This document shows positions 42,950 to 52,168 of a DNA stretch of 64,000 nucleotides, piece after piece. Source of the stretch: Corynebacterium doosanense CAU 212 = DSM 45436 (lineage in GTDB: Bacteria; Actinomycetota; Actinomycetes; Mycobacteriales; Mycobacteriaceae); the NCBI RefSeq assembly GCF_000767055.1, contig NZ_CP006764.1:2046001-2110000 (forward strand), given 5' to 3'. The position numbers and the translations under genes were made by a program. Numbering within the stretch: the first letter of the stretch is position 1; each line of letters begins with the position of its first letter. The notes beneath the pieces were generated by a model. It did no database searches, was not told the origin of the DNA, and worked only from the letters and a program-made list of their open reading frames with translations.

Positions 42950-45900
42950 CTAACGGCGCGACGAGCTCCGTCGGGTTGCCCGTCGGCGCCCCCGCGAACC
43001 GCGGGAGGAACCAGTCTCCGGCTCGGGACGCTTCTCGACGTCCGTGTGCACCGGTTCCTTCACCTCCTGGCGAATGTCTTCCCGGCCGGCCGCCGCGCGG
43101 CGGCGAACCGCACGTCGACGACCCCGCGAGGAACGCGTGGGCTGCTCGTCCCTGGCCGGGGCATCCGGCGTCTTCCGGGAGACCTCGGTGCGCTTCTGTT
43201 CCTGCGCCTCCGCCTGCACCGACTCCGTGGGAGCCTCGGCGGTGCCGGTAGTAGCAGTGGTTGCAGTGGCGCGGCGTCGGCGCGGTGACTTCTCCGCCCG
43301 GTTATCGGTATCTGCTTCCCCTCGCTCCGGACGTCGGTCGGAGCGGGAGTTCCCACGGGTCTTGCGGCGTCGGCGGGGCGAGGAGTCGAACTCCTCAAGT
43401 GCCTCGGCGAAGGACTTCTCCCCGGTCTCGGCTACGTAGTCGGCATCGGAGGGCTCGTCCGGGTCAAGCTCGCGGGCCGTCTCCACCGCTTCGGCGGCGA
43501 TGCGCTCCCACTCACTGACCGGCTCGGCATCCTGCGGCTGCGGCTGCTCCTGCTGCTGCCTCTCAGAGGAGGTGTCCCGGTCCCGGCTTCCCCGGCCGCG
43601 CCCGCCACCGCGGCGACCGCGGCGCTTGGACGTGCGCTTTTCTCCGGACTCCTCGTCCCGGTCGTCCCGGTCGTCCTGCTCCGTGGCGTCGGAGGTCTCC
43701 TCCGGGTCGCCCAGTTTGAGCACCGAGTCCGCCATCCGCTCGAGCACGTCCTCGGAGTCGCCGTCCTTCTCCTGGCGGTTGTCCCGGCCGGGTCGCTCGG
43801 CAGGAGCGTGGTGCTCGGCAGGAGCGTGGTGCTCGTCGCGGTCGACGGGATCCTCGTGGAAGATCAGTCCCGTGCCCTCGCAGTGGTGGCACTCCGTGGT
43901 GAAGGTCTCCACGAGTCCGGTGCCGATGCGCTTCCTGGTCATCTGCACCAGGCCGAGCGAGGTGACCTCGGAGACCTGGTGGCGGGTGTGGTCGCGGCCC
44001 AGGGCCTCCTTGAGTCGGCGCAGCACCAGGTCCTGGTTCTCGGGCAGGACCATGTCGATGAAGTCGACGACGATCATTCCACCGAGGTCACGCAGCCGGA
44101 TCTGGCGGACGATCTCTTCCGCGGCCTCGAGGTTGTTCCGGGTGACGGTCTCCTCGAGGTTGCCGCCGGCGCCGGTGAACTTGCCGGTGTTGACGTCGAT
44201 GACGATCATCGCTTCGGTCCGGTCAATGATGAGGTAGCCGCCGGAGGGCAGCCACACCTTGCGCCCCAGCGCCTTGTGGATCTGCTCGTCGACACGGAAG
44301 TGCTCGAAGGCGTCCTGTCCGTCGTGGTCGCGGCGGTCGTACTTGACCAGGCGATCCGCCAGGTCCGGCGCCACGGACTTCACGTAGGAGTGCACGGTGC
44401 TCCAGGAGCGCTTGCCGTCGATGACCAGGGAGGCGAAGTCCTCGTTGAAGAGGTCGCGAACGACCTTGACCAGCATATCCGGCTCTTCGTAGAGCGTGAC
44501 CGGGGTGGCGCCCTTGGACTGCTTCTCCTTGTCTGCACGTTCCTGCACGTCCTCCCAGAGGTTGTGCAGGCGCCGGACGTCGGCGGCGATGGCTTCCTCG
44601 GGGACGTTCTCCGCGGCGGTGCGGATGATGGCTCCGCCCTTTCCCGGGATGACCCGACCGAGGATGTCCTTCAGCCGCTTGCGCTCCGGCGCGGGCAGCT
44701 TGCGGGAGATTCCCGCGCTGCGCCCGCCCGGGACGTAGACGAGGAAACGCCCGGGGAGGGAGATCTGGGTGGTCAGGCGCGGGCCCTTGTGGCCGAGGGG
44801 ATCCTTGGACACCTGGACCAGGATCTGGTCCCCGGACCGCAGCGCCTGTTCGATTCTGCGGCCGCGTCCGCCGAGGCCGGCGGTCTTCCAGTCGACCTCC
44901 GAGGAGTACAGCACGCCGTTACGCCCGGTGCCGATGTCGATGAACGCCGCCTCCATCGAGGGCAGCACGTTCTGCACCCGTCCGAGGTAGATGTTGCCGA
45001 TCATCGATGCCTGCGACTCGGTGGTGACGAAGTGCTCGACCAGCAGGTCGTCCTCCAGCACGCCCACCTGGGTGAGGGTGCCGCCGCCGTCGTGACGCGG
45101 TCGTTCCCGCACCACCATGGTGCGCTCGACCGATTCCCGGCGCGCGAGGAACTCCGCCTGCGAGACGATGTGTTTTTTGGTGCGCCCGGATTCGCGCATC
45201 TCGGTGCGGCGCCGGCGCTGGGCCTCGAGCCGGGTGGATCCCTTGATGGCCACGGGTTCGTCGACCTGGGGGGTCTCCTCCGCCTCGGGCTCAGGCTGCG
45301 GCTCCGGCTCGGGCTCGGGGGCGGACTGCTTCTTCCGGCTCTGCGCCACGCGGTGCCGGGTCCGACGGGAACCCCGCTTATCGACGCCCTGCTCAGCCGG
45401 CTCCGTTTCCTCCGGGCTCTCCGTTTCCTCTGCATCCTCCGTCTTCGCACCAGGGGCGACAAACAGCGGGGAGAACGCGGCCTTGTCCGCGTCCCTGGAT
45501 TCGGGAGCTTCGGGCACTTCGAGTGCAGTGGTCTCGTCCGGCTCGACATCCTCGGCAACCACATCCGCTGCAGTCAGGTCCTCGGTCAGGTCGGCCTTGA
45601 CCTTCTCCTCGATCTGGTGGATCTCGTTGTCGACATTCTTGCGCACACGCTCGCGCAGTTTGTCGTCCTCCTCCACCGGTGCCGGGGTCTCCGACGCAGC
45701 AGGGGCGGGTTCGGGGGAATCCACGTTCTCGTCGGAGGTCCCGTTGTCGACCGCCTTCTTGGTGGCCTTCTTCGTGGCCTTCCTGGTGGTTTTCTTCGTC
45801 GTCTTCTTGGCCGCCTTCCGCGCCGGCGGGGCGGCGGGGGCGAGCGAGTCGAGCAGCTTCTCGGTGTCCGCGCGCGTCAGGGACGACTGCGCGACTTTCT

Positions 45901-46093
45901 TCTCCCCCAGGTCGGCCAGGGCGGCGATGAGGTCCTTCGAGGACACGCCGAGCTGTTTCGCCAGTGCGTAGACGCGCACGGATTCACCGAGCTGGGAGCG
46001 GTCGAAGTCAGCGGCGGCCTGCGTGATGGGGCTGGCCGGCGACGTCTTCCGGGTGGTTCTGCGGGGCTTTTTCGGTTCTGCGGTCGATGCCAC
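42950..46093 (-). CDS. rne: Ribonuclease E/G family endoribonuclease
   Basis: A 1047-aa RNase E of the actinobacterial type, with the catalytic core in the middle. The N-terminal about 290 residues are Lys/Glu-rich and start with an IF2_N-like helix bundle (GESVRVYALAKQLGVSSKDL). The S1 domain is near GNIYLGRVQNVLPSMEAAFI, the DNase-I-like active site has AMIVIDVNTGKFTG, and the Zn-link is CHHCEGTG. A long acidic/basic tail ends in Arg-rich blocks, a likely scaffold for RNA-degradation partners. GTG start with AAGGAG. Confidence 0.95.
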   Translation of the reverse strand: MASTAEPKKPRRTTRKTSPASPITQAAADFDRSQLGESVRVYALAKQLGVSSKDLIAALADLGEKKVAQSSLTRADTEKLLDSLAPAAPPARKAAKKTTKKTTRKATKKATKKAVDNGTSDENVDSPEPAPAASETPAPVEEDDKLRERVRKNVDNEIHQIEEKVKADLTEDLTAADVVAEDVEPDETTALEVPEAPESRDADKAAFSPLFVAPGAKTEDAEETESPEETEPAEQGVDKRGSRRTRHRVAQSRKKQSAPEPEPEPQPEPEAEETPQVDEPVAIKGSTRLEAQRRRRTEMRESGRTKKHIVSQAEFLARRESVERTMVVRERPRHDGGGTLTQVGVLEDDLLVEHFVTTESQASMIGNIYLGRVQNVLPSMEAAFIDIGTGRNGVLYSSEVDWKTAGLGGRGRRIEQALRSGDQILVQVSKDPLGHKGPRLTTQISLPGRFLVYVPGGRSAGISRKLPAPERKRLKDILGRVIPGKGGAIIRTAAENVPEEAIAADVRRLHNLWEDVQERADKEKQSKGATPVTLYEEPDMLVKVVRDLFNEDFASLVIDGKRSWSTVHSYVKSVAPDLADRLVKYDRRDHDGQDAFEHFRVDEQIHKALGRKVWLPSGGYLIIDRTEAMIVIDVNTGKFTGAGGNLEETVTRNNLEAAEEIVRQIRLRDLGGMIVVDFIDMVLPENQDLVLRRLKEALGRDHTRHQVSEVTSLGLVQMTRKRIGTGLVETFTTECHHCEGTGLIFHEDPVDRDEHHAPAEHHAPAERPGRDNRQEKDGDSEDVLERMADSVLKLGDPEETSDATEQDDRDDRDEESGEKRTSKRRGRRGGGRGRGSRDRDTSSERQQQEQPQPQDAEPVSEWERIAAEAVETARELDPDEPSDADYVAETGEKSFAEALEEFDSSPRRRRKTRGNSRSDRRPERGEADTDNRAEKSPRRRRATATTATTGTAEAPTESVQAEAQEQKRTEVSRKTPDAPARDEQPTRSSRGRRRAVRRRAAAGREDIRQEVKEPVHTDVEKRPEPETGSSRGSRGRRRATRRSSSRR

Positions 46094-46395
46094 TATGTCT
46101 CCTTAACTGCCACCGCCGGGGGCGGGTCGGGCGACCGGTGCACGGGCCCCCGGGCGCTGGTATCTCATACCGCCGCCGCACAGGAGCGTCACCGATCTGC
46201 GTCGTCGCCGACAGCAGTGTGGTTTCTGGTTGCTCTTCAAGTCTTGTCCGCGGCGGCCGGATGCCGTCCACGACATCGCCCATTGTGGCACACCTGCCCA
46301 CCGCAGGCCGATTGGACGCCCGCCCTCCCGGGCTCGGGCCGGAACTCTCCGGAAGACTGCACGGAGATATCGCCCCTCCCCGGGGCCGACGGGGA
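46094..46395 (-). other. Long rne leader region
   Basis: 302 nt between the TetR stop and the rne start, without a gene. CCGGGGGC (46116-46123) pairs with GCCCCCGG (46146-46153), a GC-rich hairpin ending 23 nt before the rne GTG, and GGTAT-CTC-ATACC (46159-46171) is a perfect inverted repeat upstream. A long structured leader suits RNase E autoregulation as known in E. coli, but that is inference. No clear promoter was identified. Confidence 0.5.
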
Positions 46396-47007
46396 TCAGG
46401 CGGCGGAGAGCAGGAGCTCGAGGGATTTCAGGGTGTACTTCTCCGCCGATGCTTCCCCGGCGACGGCGGCCTCGACCACCGCGCCCTCGATGACGAGGAC
46501 CACCAGCTCCGCACGCAGCCTCTCGTATCCGACCTTGTGCAGCGCCTGGGCCAGGTGCTCCAGCGCCCGTGTCCGCTGGGCCTGGAGGTTCTCCTGAAGG
46601 GTGGTGGATTCACGCACGCAGTCCATCTTCACGCCGACCCAGCCGATGAGCAGGTCGTGGTGACCCGGCAGGTAGATGTCCAGGAGAATCCTGGCCGCCT
46701 CCGCGCTCGAGAGCTTCTGCCCTTCCGGCAGGTCGGCCACGATCGCCTCGGCCCCGGCGTCGAGAACTTCGCCGTGCACCTGGAGGGCATGGATGAGCAG
46801 TTCGTCGCGGGTGTTGAAGTAGTACCCGATGGATCCGACGGGTACGGAGGCACGCGCGGCGACCTGACGGTGCGTCACCCCCTGGAGCCCCTGGGCGAAC
46901 ATCAGCTCGATGGCTGAATCCAGGATGGACTTCCTCTTCTCGATGGCGCGGGCCTGCCGGGCACGTCCGCCTGTCGCCACCGTGCGCCCCTTCCCCTCTG
47001 AACTCAT
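46396..47007 (-). CDS. TetR-family transcriptional regulator
   Basis: A 203-aa regulator with an N-terminal TetR helix-turn-helix (about residues 17-63): RKSILDSAIELMFAQGLQGV, then THRQVAARASVPVGSIGYYF. The C-terminal helical domain binds an unknown ligand. The start at 47007 coincides with the predicted transcription start of a leaderless promoter. An inverted repeat between its -35 and -10 suggests autorepression. No obvious partner operon is adjacent (rne on one side, ndk on the other). Confidence 0.88.
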   Translation of the reverse strand: MSSEGKGRTVATGGRARQARAIEKRKSILDSAIELMFAQGLQGVTHRQVAARASVPVGSIGYYFNTRDELLIHALQVHGEVLDAGAEAIVADLPEGQKLSSAEAARILLDIYLPGHHDLLIGWVGVKMDCVRESTTLQENLQAQRTRALEHLAQALHKVGYERLRAELVVLVIEGAVVEAAVAGEASAEKYTLKSLELLLSAA

Positions 47008-47050
47008 GCGCATAAACTTATTGGGCGAAGTGGGCATAATCAATTCGCCC
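47008..47050 (-). promoter_or_regulatory. Leaderless promoter with TetR operator
   Basis: On the minus strand TTGATT (47043-47038), a 17-nt spacer and TAAGTT (47020-47015) are followed by 7 nt and ATG 47007. The inverted repeat GGGCGAA (47023-47029) and TTCGCCC (47044-47050), separated by 14 nt, overlaps the -35 and spacer, a classic repressor position. Confidence 0.65.
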
Positions 47051-47075
47051 CGCCGGATCGGACCGCGAACTGCGA

Positions 47076-47100
47076 CCGCCCCCTATGGATGAGGGGGCGG
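47076..47100 (-). terminator. Terminator-like hairpin after ndk
   Basis: CCGCCCCC / GGGGGCGG, 8 bp with a 9-nt loop, 22 nt past the ndk stop. No T-run follows, so function is uncertain. Confidence 0.5.
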
Positions 47101-47121
47101 GAAGGTGCGGTGTCGGGTGAC

Positions 47122-47532
47122 CTAGGCGTTGGGGAACCAGATCCCGATCTCGCGCTCTGCGGACTCGGGGGAATCGGAGCCGTGCACGACGTTCTCGCCC
47201 ACGGTCAGGGCGAAGTCGCCGCGGATGGTGCCGGGCGTGGCCTTGGACACCGGGTCGGTGCCGCCGGCGAGCTGACGCCAGGCGTCGATGGCCCGCTCAC
47301 CCTCGACAATGCTCGCCACCAGCGGCGCGGAGGTGATGAAGTCGACGAGCTCGCCGAAGAACGGCTTGTCGGCGTGCTCCTCGTAGTGCTTCTCCGCCGT
47401 GGCCCGGTCCGTGGTGCGCAGATCCAGCTCGACGAGCTTGAGACCCTTGCGCTCGATACGGGCGAGAATCTCACCGACGTGGCCGTTGGCCACACCGTCG
47501 GGCTTGATCAGGATCAGGGTGCGTTCAGTCAT
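47122..47532 (-). CDS. ndk: Nucleoside diphosphate kinase
   Basis: A 136-aa NDP kinase that equilibrates nucleoside triphosphate pools. [20 protein letters not shown] at the start and the phosphohistidine in [18 protein letters not shown] near residue 115 are intact. Length is normal. ATG 47532 is preferred to a long upstream extension that runs into the opposite-strand pirin gene. Confidence 0.97.
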   Translation of the reverse strand: MTERTLILIKPDGVANGHVGEILARIERKGLKLVELDLRTTDRATAEKHYEEHADKPFFGELVDFITSAPLVASIVEGERAIDAWRQLAGGTDPVSKATPGTIRGDFALTVGENVVHGSDSPESAEREIGIWFPNA

Positions 47533-47570
47533 GCGGGTGACTCTACCCAACGGTTGACCGTTTCGTGCGG

Positions 47571-47876
47571 CTACAGACGATCGATGTCGGCGCGGGCCTG
47601 CCCGGTTGATGCGTGGCGCGACCACAGGCGGTACTGCTCGATCGCCCCCGGGCGATTTCCGTCGGCAACCATCCGTCGCAACGTGTCCTCCTGCTCCGGG
47701 CTCAGGACGAAGGTGTCGGGCTCCACCTTCTTCGCCTGAGCCCGGAATCCCAGGACGAGGAACACACCCGCGCAGACGACGGCGGCCACCGCGAGGCGTG
47801 TGTCGCCCGCGGTGAAACGGATGGCGATGGCGAGCAGCGAGAAGACGACAGCCAGGGCGAAGTAGACGATGCGCAT
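47571..47876 (-). CDS. Small membrane protein with L7/L12-like C-terminal segment
   Basis: A 101-aa protein (or 104 aa from an ATG at 47885). Two hydrophobic helices at about 4-20 and 27-45 ([16 protein letters not shown] and [17 protein letters not shown]) precede a soluble tail. The tail [21 protein letters not shown] with ARADIDRL resembles the C-terminal helical motif of ribosomal L7/L12-like domains. It lies upstream of ndk on the same strand, a position often held by a small membrane protein in corynebacteria. Function unknown. Confidence 0.75.
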   Translation of the reverse strand: MRIVYFALAVVFSLLAIAIRFTAGDTRLAVAAVVCAGVFLVLGFRAQAKKVEPDTFVLSPEQEDTLRRMVADGNRPGAIEQYRLWSRHASTGQARADIDRL

Positions 47877-47922
47877 GACCAGCAAGTTTAACCGGCCCCG
47901 TTCGGTGACGCATCAACAAGAG

Positions 47923-47935
47923 TAGGATGAGGGCC
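47923..47935 (+). promoter_or_regulatory. Leaderless -10 of pirin operon
   Basis: TAGGAT at 47923-47928, 7 nt, ATG 47936. This makes 47936 the start rather than the in-frame ATG at 47927, which overlaps the -10. Confidence 0.55.
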
Positions 47936-48964
47936 ATGTCCAACACCGACGACCACCCGGAGGAACTCGCTCTGGGAACCGACTCCCCCTCGTGTGCCGA
48001 CGGAGCGAAGGTGGAGATCATCACCTCGCGTGACGTGCCCCTCGGCGGCCCCCGTGCCATGACCGTCAAACGCACGCTCCCCCAGCGACAGCGCTCCCTC
48101 ATCGGCGCGTGGTGTTTCGTCGACCATTACGGGCCCGACGACGTGTCCCTCACCGGCGGCATGGACGTGCCCCCGCATCCCCACACCGGACTGCAGACCG
48201 TGTCCTGGCTCTTCGAGGGGGACATCACCCACCACGACTCCGGAGGAAATCACGCCGTCGTCGTCCCCGGGGAGGTCAACCTCATGACCGCGGGCGCCGG
48301 GATCTGCCACTCGGAGGTCTCCACCCACTCCACCGCCACGCTCCACGGGGTTCAGCTGTGGACGGTCCTGCCGGATTCCGCCCGGCAGGGCGAGCGGCGC
48401 TTCGACCACCACGCACCCGAGCTGCTGTCCTTCGACTGGGGTGAGGCGCTGGTCTTCCTGGGCGAACTGCTGGGCGAGCGCTCCCCGGTCTCCACCTTTA
48501 CCCCGCTGGTCGGCGCGGAGATCCGTCTGCTTCCCGGGGCGACGGCCACCATCGACGTTGACCCCTCCTTCGAGCACGGCCTCCTGGTCGATGCCGGCGA
48601 CATCGACCTCGAGGGGGTCACGGTCTGGCCCTCCGAGCTCGCCTACACCGGCACCGGTGAATCCCGCCTGCGCATCCGCAACAACGGCGACACCCCGGCC
48701 CGGATGATCCTCCTGGGCGGCGAGCCGTTCACGGAGGAGGTGGTCATGTGGTGGAACTTCATCGGCCGCGACCACGACGAGATCGCCCGGTACCGTGAGC
48801 AGTGGGAGCGTGGCGACGACCGCTTCGGCGTCACCCGTGGCTACATCAGCCACGACCCCACGGGATTGGACAGGCTTCCCGCGCCGGAACTGCCCCATTC
48901 CCGGATCCGCGCCCGGACCAACCCGGATTCCGTCGCCCGCCCCCACGAAAGGATTGATTCATGA
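47936..48964 (+). CDS. Pirin-family protein
   Basis: A 342-aa bicupin. Metal-binding residues typical of pirins are in [16 protein letters not shown] (His-x-His) and [12 protein letters not shown] (His, Glu). Some bacterial pirins are quercetin dioxygenases and others bind pyruvate dehydrogenase; no activity can be assigned. It leads a three-gene operon with an acetyltransferase (4-nt ATGA overlap) and an AhpD-like protein. The AhpD member suggests a redox or detoxification role, by inference. Confidence 0.9.
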   Translation: MSNTDDHPEELALGTDSPSCADGAKVEIITSRDVPLGGPRAMTVKRTLPQRQRSLIGAWCFVDHYGPDDVSLTGGMDVPPHPHTGLQTVSWLFEGDITHHDSGGNHAVVVPGEVNLMTAGAGICHSEVSTHSTATLHGVQLWTVLPDSARQGERRFDHHAPELLSFDWGEALVFLGELLGERSPVSTFTPLVGAEIRLLPGATATIDVDPSFEHGLLVDAGDIDLEGVTVWPSELAYTGTGESRLRIRNNGDTPARMILLGGEPFTEEVVMWWNFIGRDHDEIARYREQWERGDDRFGVTRGYISHDPTGLDRLPAPELPHSRIRARTNPDSVARPHERIDS

Positions 48965-49272
48965 GTGTCACCCGCGAGACCGGCGCCTTCGTCATCCACG
49001 ACGACGGCGCGACAGCCGGCCGCACCGAGTTCCTCGACCGCGGTTCGGAACGTATCTTCTATCACACCGAAATCGGCGAGGAGTTCGGTGGACGTGGGCT
49101 GGCTTCGCAGCTTATCGACGCCGCCCTCGACGCCACCGCCGCCGACGGCCTCGACGTGGTCGCGGTGTGCCCCTTCGTGCGCGGCCGGCTGGAGAAGCAC
49201 CCCGAAGTGTTCGGCGGATCGTGGCGCAGGCCATCGACAAGTGATCTGGAATGGCTTAAGGAGCAGAAGTAA
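48961..49272 (+). CDS. GNAT-family N-acetyltransferase (YjdJ-like short type)
   Basis: A 103-aa short acetyltransferase of the N-acetyltransf_CG type with the acetyl-CoA loop EEFGGRGLASQLIDAALDAT (about residues 40-59) and VCPFVRGRLEKHPEV. These minimal GNATs act on unknown small molecules or proteins. It is translationally coupled at both ends: start overlaps the pirin stop and the next ATG follows its stop immediately. Confidence 0.92.
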   Translation: MSVTRETGAFVIHDDGATAGRTEFLDRGSERIFYHTEIGEEFGGRGLASQLIDAALDATAADGLDVVAVCPFVRGRLEKHPEVFGGSWRRPSTSDLEWLKEQK

Positions 49273-49782
49273 ATGAACAACCGTCCCCCCGAAGAAACAT
49301 CGAGCGGGTCCTACCCGGAGCGGATGGAGCACGGTCCGTACCTGGACAAGTTCTTCCCCGAGGTCTACTCCGCGCTGGGCAAGGCCAATGGCCAGCTCAA
49401 GCGGATCTACCAGGACGTAGATCTCTCCCCCGATCTCATCGAGATCGCTCTTGTCCGGGCGAGCCAGCTCAACGGCTGCTCGGCGTGCCTCTCCATCCAC
49501 GTTCCCCGCGCCCGGCGCGCCGGGGTCAGCCAGAACAAACTCGACGTGCTCGCCTCCTGGCGGGAGACCGACGCCTTCACCCCGCACGAGCGGGCGGCGC
49601 TGGATCTCGCGGAGACCATCACGCTCATGCCCGCGGGGATCCGCAAAGCGGCCGCCCCGGTCAAGGCGATGGAGATCTTCACCGAGGAACAGGTCGCGGC
49701 GCTGGAGTGGGCGATCATCATGATCAACACCTACAACCGCATCTCCATCTTCTCCGGCCACCCCCCGGCGTCCGAGATCTGA
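49273..49782 (+). CDS. Carboxymuconolactone decarboxylase / AhpD-like protein
   Basis: A 169-aa all-helical protein with the AhpD redox motif NGCSACLSIH (Cys-x-x-Cys at about residues 63-66) and the downstream ALEWAIIMINTYNRISI helix. Proteins of this group reduce peroxides or act as disulfide carriers. It starts directly after the acetyltransferase stop (TAA-ATG) and ends the pirin operon. Confidence 0.92.
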   Translation: MNNRPPEETSSGSYPERMEHGPYLDKFFPEVYSALGKANGQLKRIYQDVDLSPDLIEIALVRASQLNGCSACLSIHVPRARRAGVSQNKLDVLASWRETDAFTPHERAALDLAETITLMPAGIRKAAAPVKAMEIFTEEQVAALEWAIIMINTYNRISIFSGHPPASEI

Positions 49783-49861
49783 GTTCGTCCTGCGAGAACC
49801 CTGTGACCGGGTTAGGGTTCCGGTGCCAAAACCCTCACCGACCTTAACGGGGTATCTCCAC

Positions 49862-51388
49862 ATGATCTTCTCCCGCCGCCGCGCCACCACCGCTATCTCG
49901 GCAGCCACCGCATTCACGCTGCTCACCGGACTCGCCACCGTCCCCTCCGCCCACGCCGCGCCGGTGAGCACCGTGGATGACGTCTTTCTCGGAGTCGGCG
50001 CCGACGAGACCGAGGCGCTGCTCAACTGGACCACCTACGGCGTGGCCACCGAATACGTCGAGTTCGCCCCGGCCTCCGCTGCCGCGGGTGAGCAGTTCCC
50101 CGCCGACACGGCCAAGCGCGTCACCGCCGAGCGAGGATCGCTCACCATCGAGGCGCTGCGCTACTCCATGTCGGCGCAGATCACCGGGCTGGAAGAGAAC
50201 ACCGAGTACGTCTACCGCATCGGCTCCGACGAGCGCGGCTGGACCAAGACCCACACGTTGACCACCGGTGACTTCGGGGACACCTGGGAATTCAGCGTCT
50301 TCGGCGACCCGCAGATCGGCGCCTCCGACGACCAGGCCAAGGACGGGGACGGCTGGCGAGCGGCCACCGCCGCTGCCGCCGAGCACCCGGGCACCTCGAT
50401 GTTTGTCTCGGTCGGCGACCAGGTCGACTCCGTCTTCGACGGCCTGACCCAGCAGGCGGAGTACGACGAGTTCTTCAACAACGACGAGATCTCCCGCTAC
50501 CGCACCGCCGTCAACCGCGGAAACCACGACGCCCCGTCGAAGGCCTACGGCGAGATGTTCGACCTGCCCAACACCGACGCCAGCGGCCTGGCACCGTACA
50601 ACTACTACTTCGAGCGCAACAACACCCTGTTCGTAGCGCTGGACACCAACGCCGTGAGCCTCGCGGGCCAGAAGCAGTTCCTGCGTGACACCGTCGCGGC
50701 CCACGGCAAAGACAACGACTGGATCGTGGTCACCTACCACCACTCCACCTACTCTTAGGCGTTCCACCAGGCCGACCCCGTGGTGCAGTACTACCGGAAG
50801 AACATGGTCGACGTCATCAGTGAGCTCGGGGTGGACGTGGTCCTCTCCGGCCACGACCACATCCACACCCGTTCCCACCTCATGAAGGGCAACACCCCGG
50901 TCGGCGCCGGCGAGCCGACCGGTCCGGGCGATGTCCTCCATCCCGAGGAGGGAGAGGTCCTCTACCTCACCGCCAACACCTCCTCGGGCTCGAAGTCCTA
51001 CTCGTTCGCCACCTTCGACAACCCGGGGTACACGAGCTACTCGGACATCACCACGATGGCGCAGTCCGACGAACGTGGCCTGACCGCGCCGTCCACCGCA
51101 TACTGGATCCAGGACCGCACCCCGGACTACACGCAGGTGGAGGTGACCCCGGACACCATGACCCTGACCACGTACAACGTCGCCGACGGATCCCAGGTGG
51201 ACAAGGTCACCCTGAACAAGTCCACGGACAACGACCCCGGCACATAACCGTCGACTGGCTCCACGCTCTCCTCGGCGGGCGGCCTAGGCGCCGTTCTCGC
51301 ACTGGTGGCGGCCCTCGGCATCGGGGCGATCGTCGCGCTGTTCGGCCCGCGCATCGCCGACCAGCTGGGCATCAAGCTCCCCTTCTGA
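49862..51388 (+). pseudogene. Secreted metallophosphoesterase with two in-frame stop codons
   Basis: One continuous frame of 508 codons reads as an exported phosphatase: signal peptide (ending SAHAAP), a fibronectin-like N-terminal domain, metal motifs GDPQ, GDQVD, GNHD, then HHSTYS and GHDHIHT, and a C-terminal membrane anchor (GAVLALVAALGIGAIVALFG). It is interrupted by TAG at 50756-50758, between HHSTYS and AFHQADP, and by TAA at 51245-51247, just before the anchor. There is no frameshift, and codon use stays coding-like after each stop. The first stop removes the last metal motif. Readthrough cannot be excluded from sequence, but recent inactivation is simpler. Confidence 0.8.
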
Positions 51389-51428
51389 GACCACCTCTCG
51401 GCCCACCGGCGCTGACGGGCCTGCAGGG

Positions 51429-51442
51429 TAGGCTCACCCTCC
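51429..51442 (+). promoter_or_regulatory. Leaderless -10 of two-component operon
   Basis: TAGGCT at 51429-51434, 8 nt, ATG 51443. Confidence 0.4.
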
Positions 51443-52168
51443 ATGAGTGAGATGCTCCGCCCCGACGGCTCCCCGATCCGCGTCCTCGTCGTCGACGACG
51501 AGGAGGCCCTCGCGGCACTGCTGTCCTCGGCGCTCAAGTACGAGGGCTGGGAGATCCACACGGCGGGCAGCGGGATGTCGGCCCTCCGGCTGGCCCGCGA
51601 GGTGGACCCGGACGTCATCCTTCTCGACGTCATGCTGCCGGACTTCGACGGTTTCGAGGTGCTCCGGCGCCTGCGCCGCGAGGGCAGCACCGTTCCCGTG
51701 CTCTTCCTCACGGCCCGCGACGCGGTGGAGGACCGGGTCACCGGGCTCATGGCCGGCGGCGACGACTACGTGGTCAAACCCTATTCCCTGGAAGAGGTGG
51801 TCGCCCGGATCACCGCCCTGGTCCGACGCGCCGGCATCGCCGAGCTCGCGGCGCCGGAGGCGACTGTTCTCACCGTGGGAGATCTGGAACTGAACGAGGA
51901 CTCCCACGAGGTCCGACGCGGCGGCGAGGAGATCCAGCTCTCCGCCACCGAGTACGGGCTGCTGCACTTTCTCGTGGTCAACGAACGCAAGGTGCTGTCC
52001 AAGGCGCAGATCCTCGACCGGGTCTGGGGATACGACTTCGGCGGGCGATCGACCGTCGTCGAGCTCTACATCTCCTACCTGCGGCGCAAGATCGACCAGG
52101 GACGCCCGCCCATGATCCACACCCTCCGGGGTGCCGGGTACATCCTCAAACCCGGCGAGTTTTCGTGA
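51443..52168 (+). CDS. OmpR-family response regulator
   Basis: A 241-aa regulator. The receiver domain (about residues 13-125) has the acidic pocket VVDDEEA, the phospho-Asp in ILLDVMLPDFDG (about residue 56) and the Lys in YVVKPYS. The C-terminal winged helix contains LSATEYGLLHFLVVNERKVL and GRSTVVELYISYLRRKID. It overlaps the kinase gene by 4 nt. Similar to the TrcR/MprA-like class of actinobacteria. Likely targets include the facing DUF4956-VTC operon, by inference only. Confidence 0.94.
   Translation: MSEMLRPDGSPIRVLVVDDEEALAALLSSALKYEGWEIHTAGSGMSALRLAREVDPDVILLDVMLPDFDGFEVLRRLRREGSTVPVLFLTARDAVEDRVTGLMAGGDDYVVKPYSLEEVVARITALVRRAGIAELAAPEATVLTVGDLELNEDSHEVRRGGEEIQLSATEYGLLHFLVVNERKVLSKAQILDRVWGYDFGGRSTVVELYISYLRRKIDQGRPPMIHTLRGAGYILKPGEFS

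Noticed and set aside
50756-50758. TAG as pyrrolysine or another recoded amino acid in the metallophosphoesterase
   Set aside because: No pyl genes are seen, TAG is used as an ordinary stop elsewhere in the window, and a second stop of another type (TAA) follows in the same gene.
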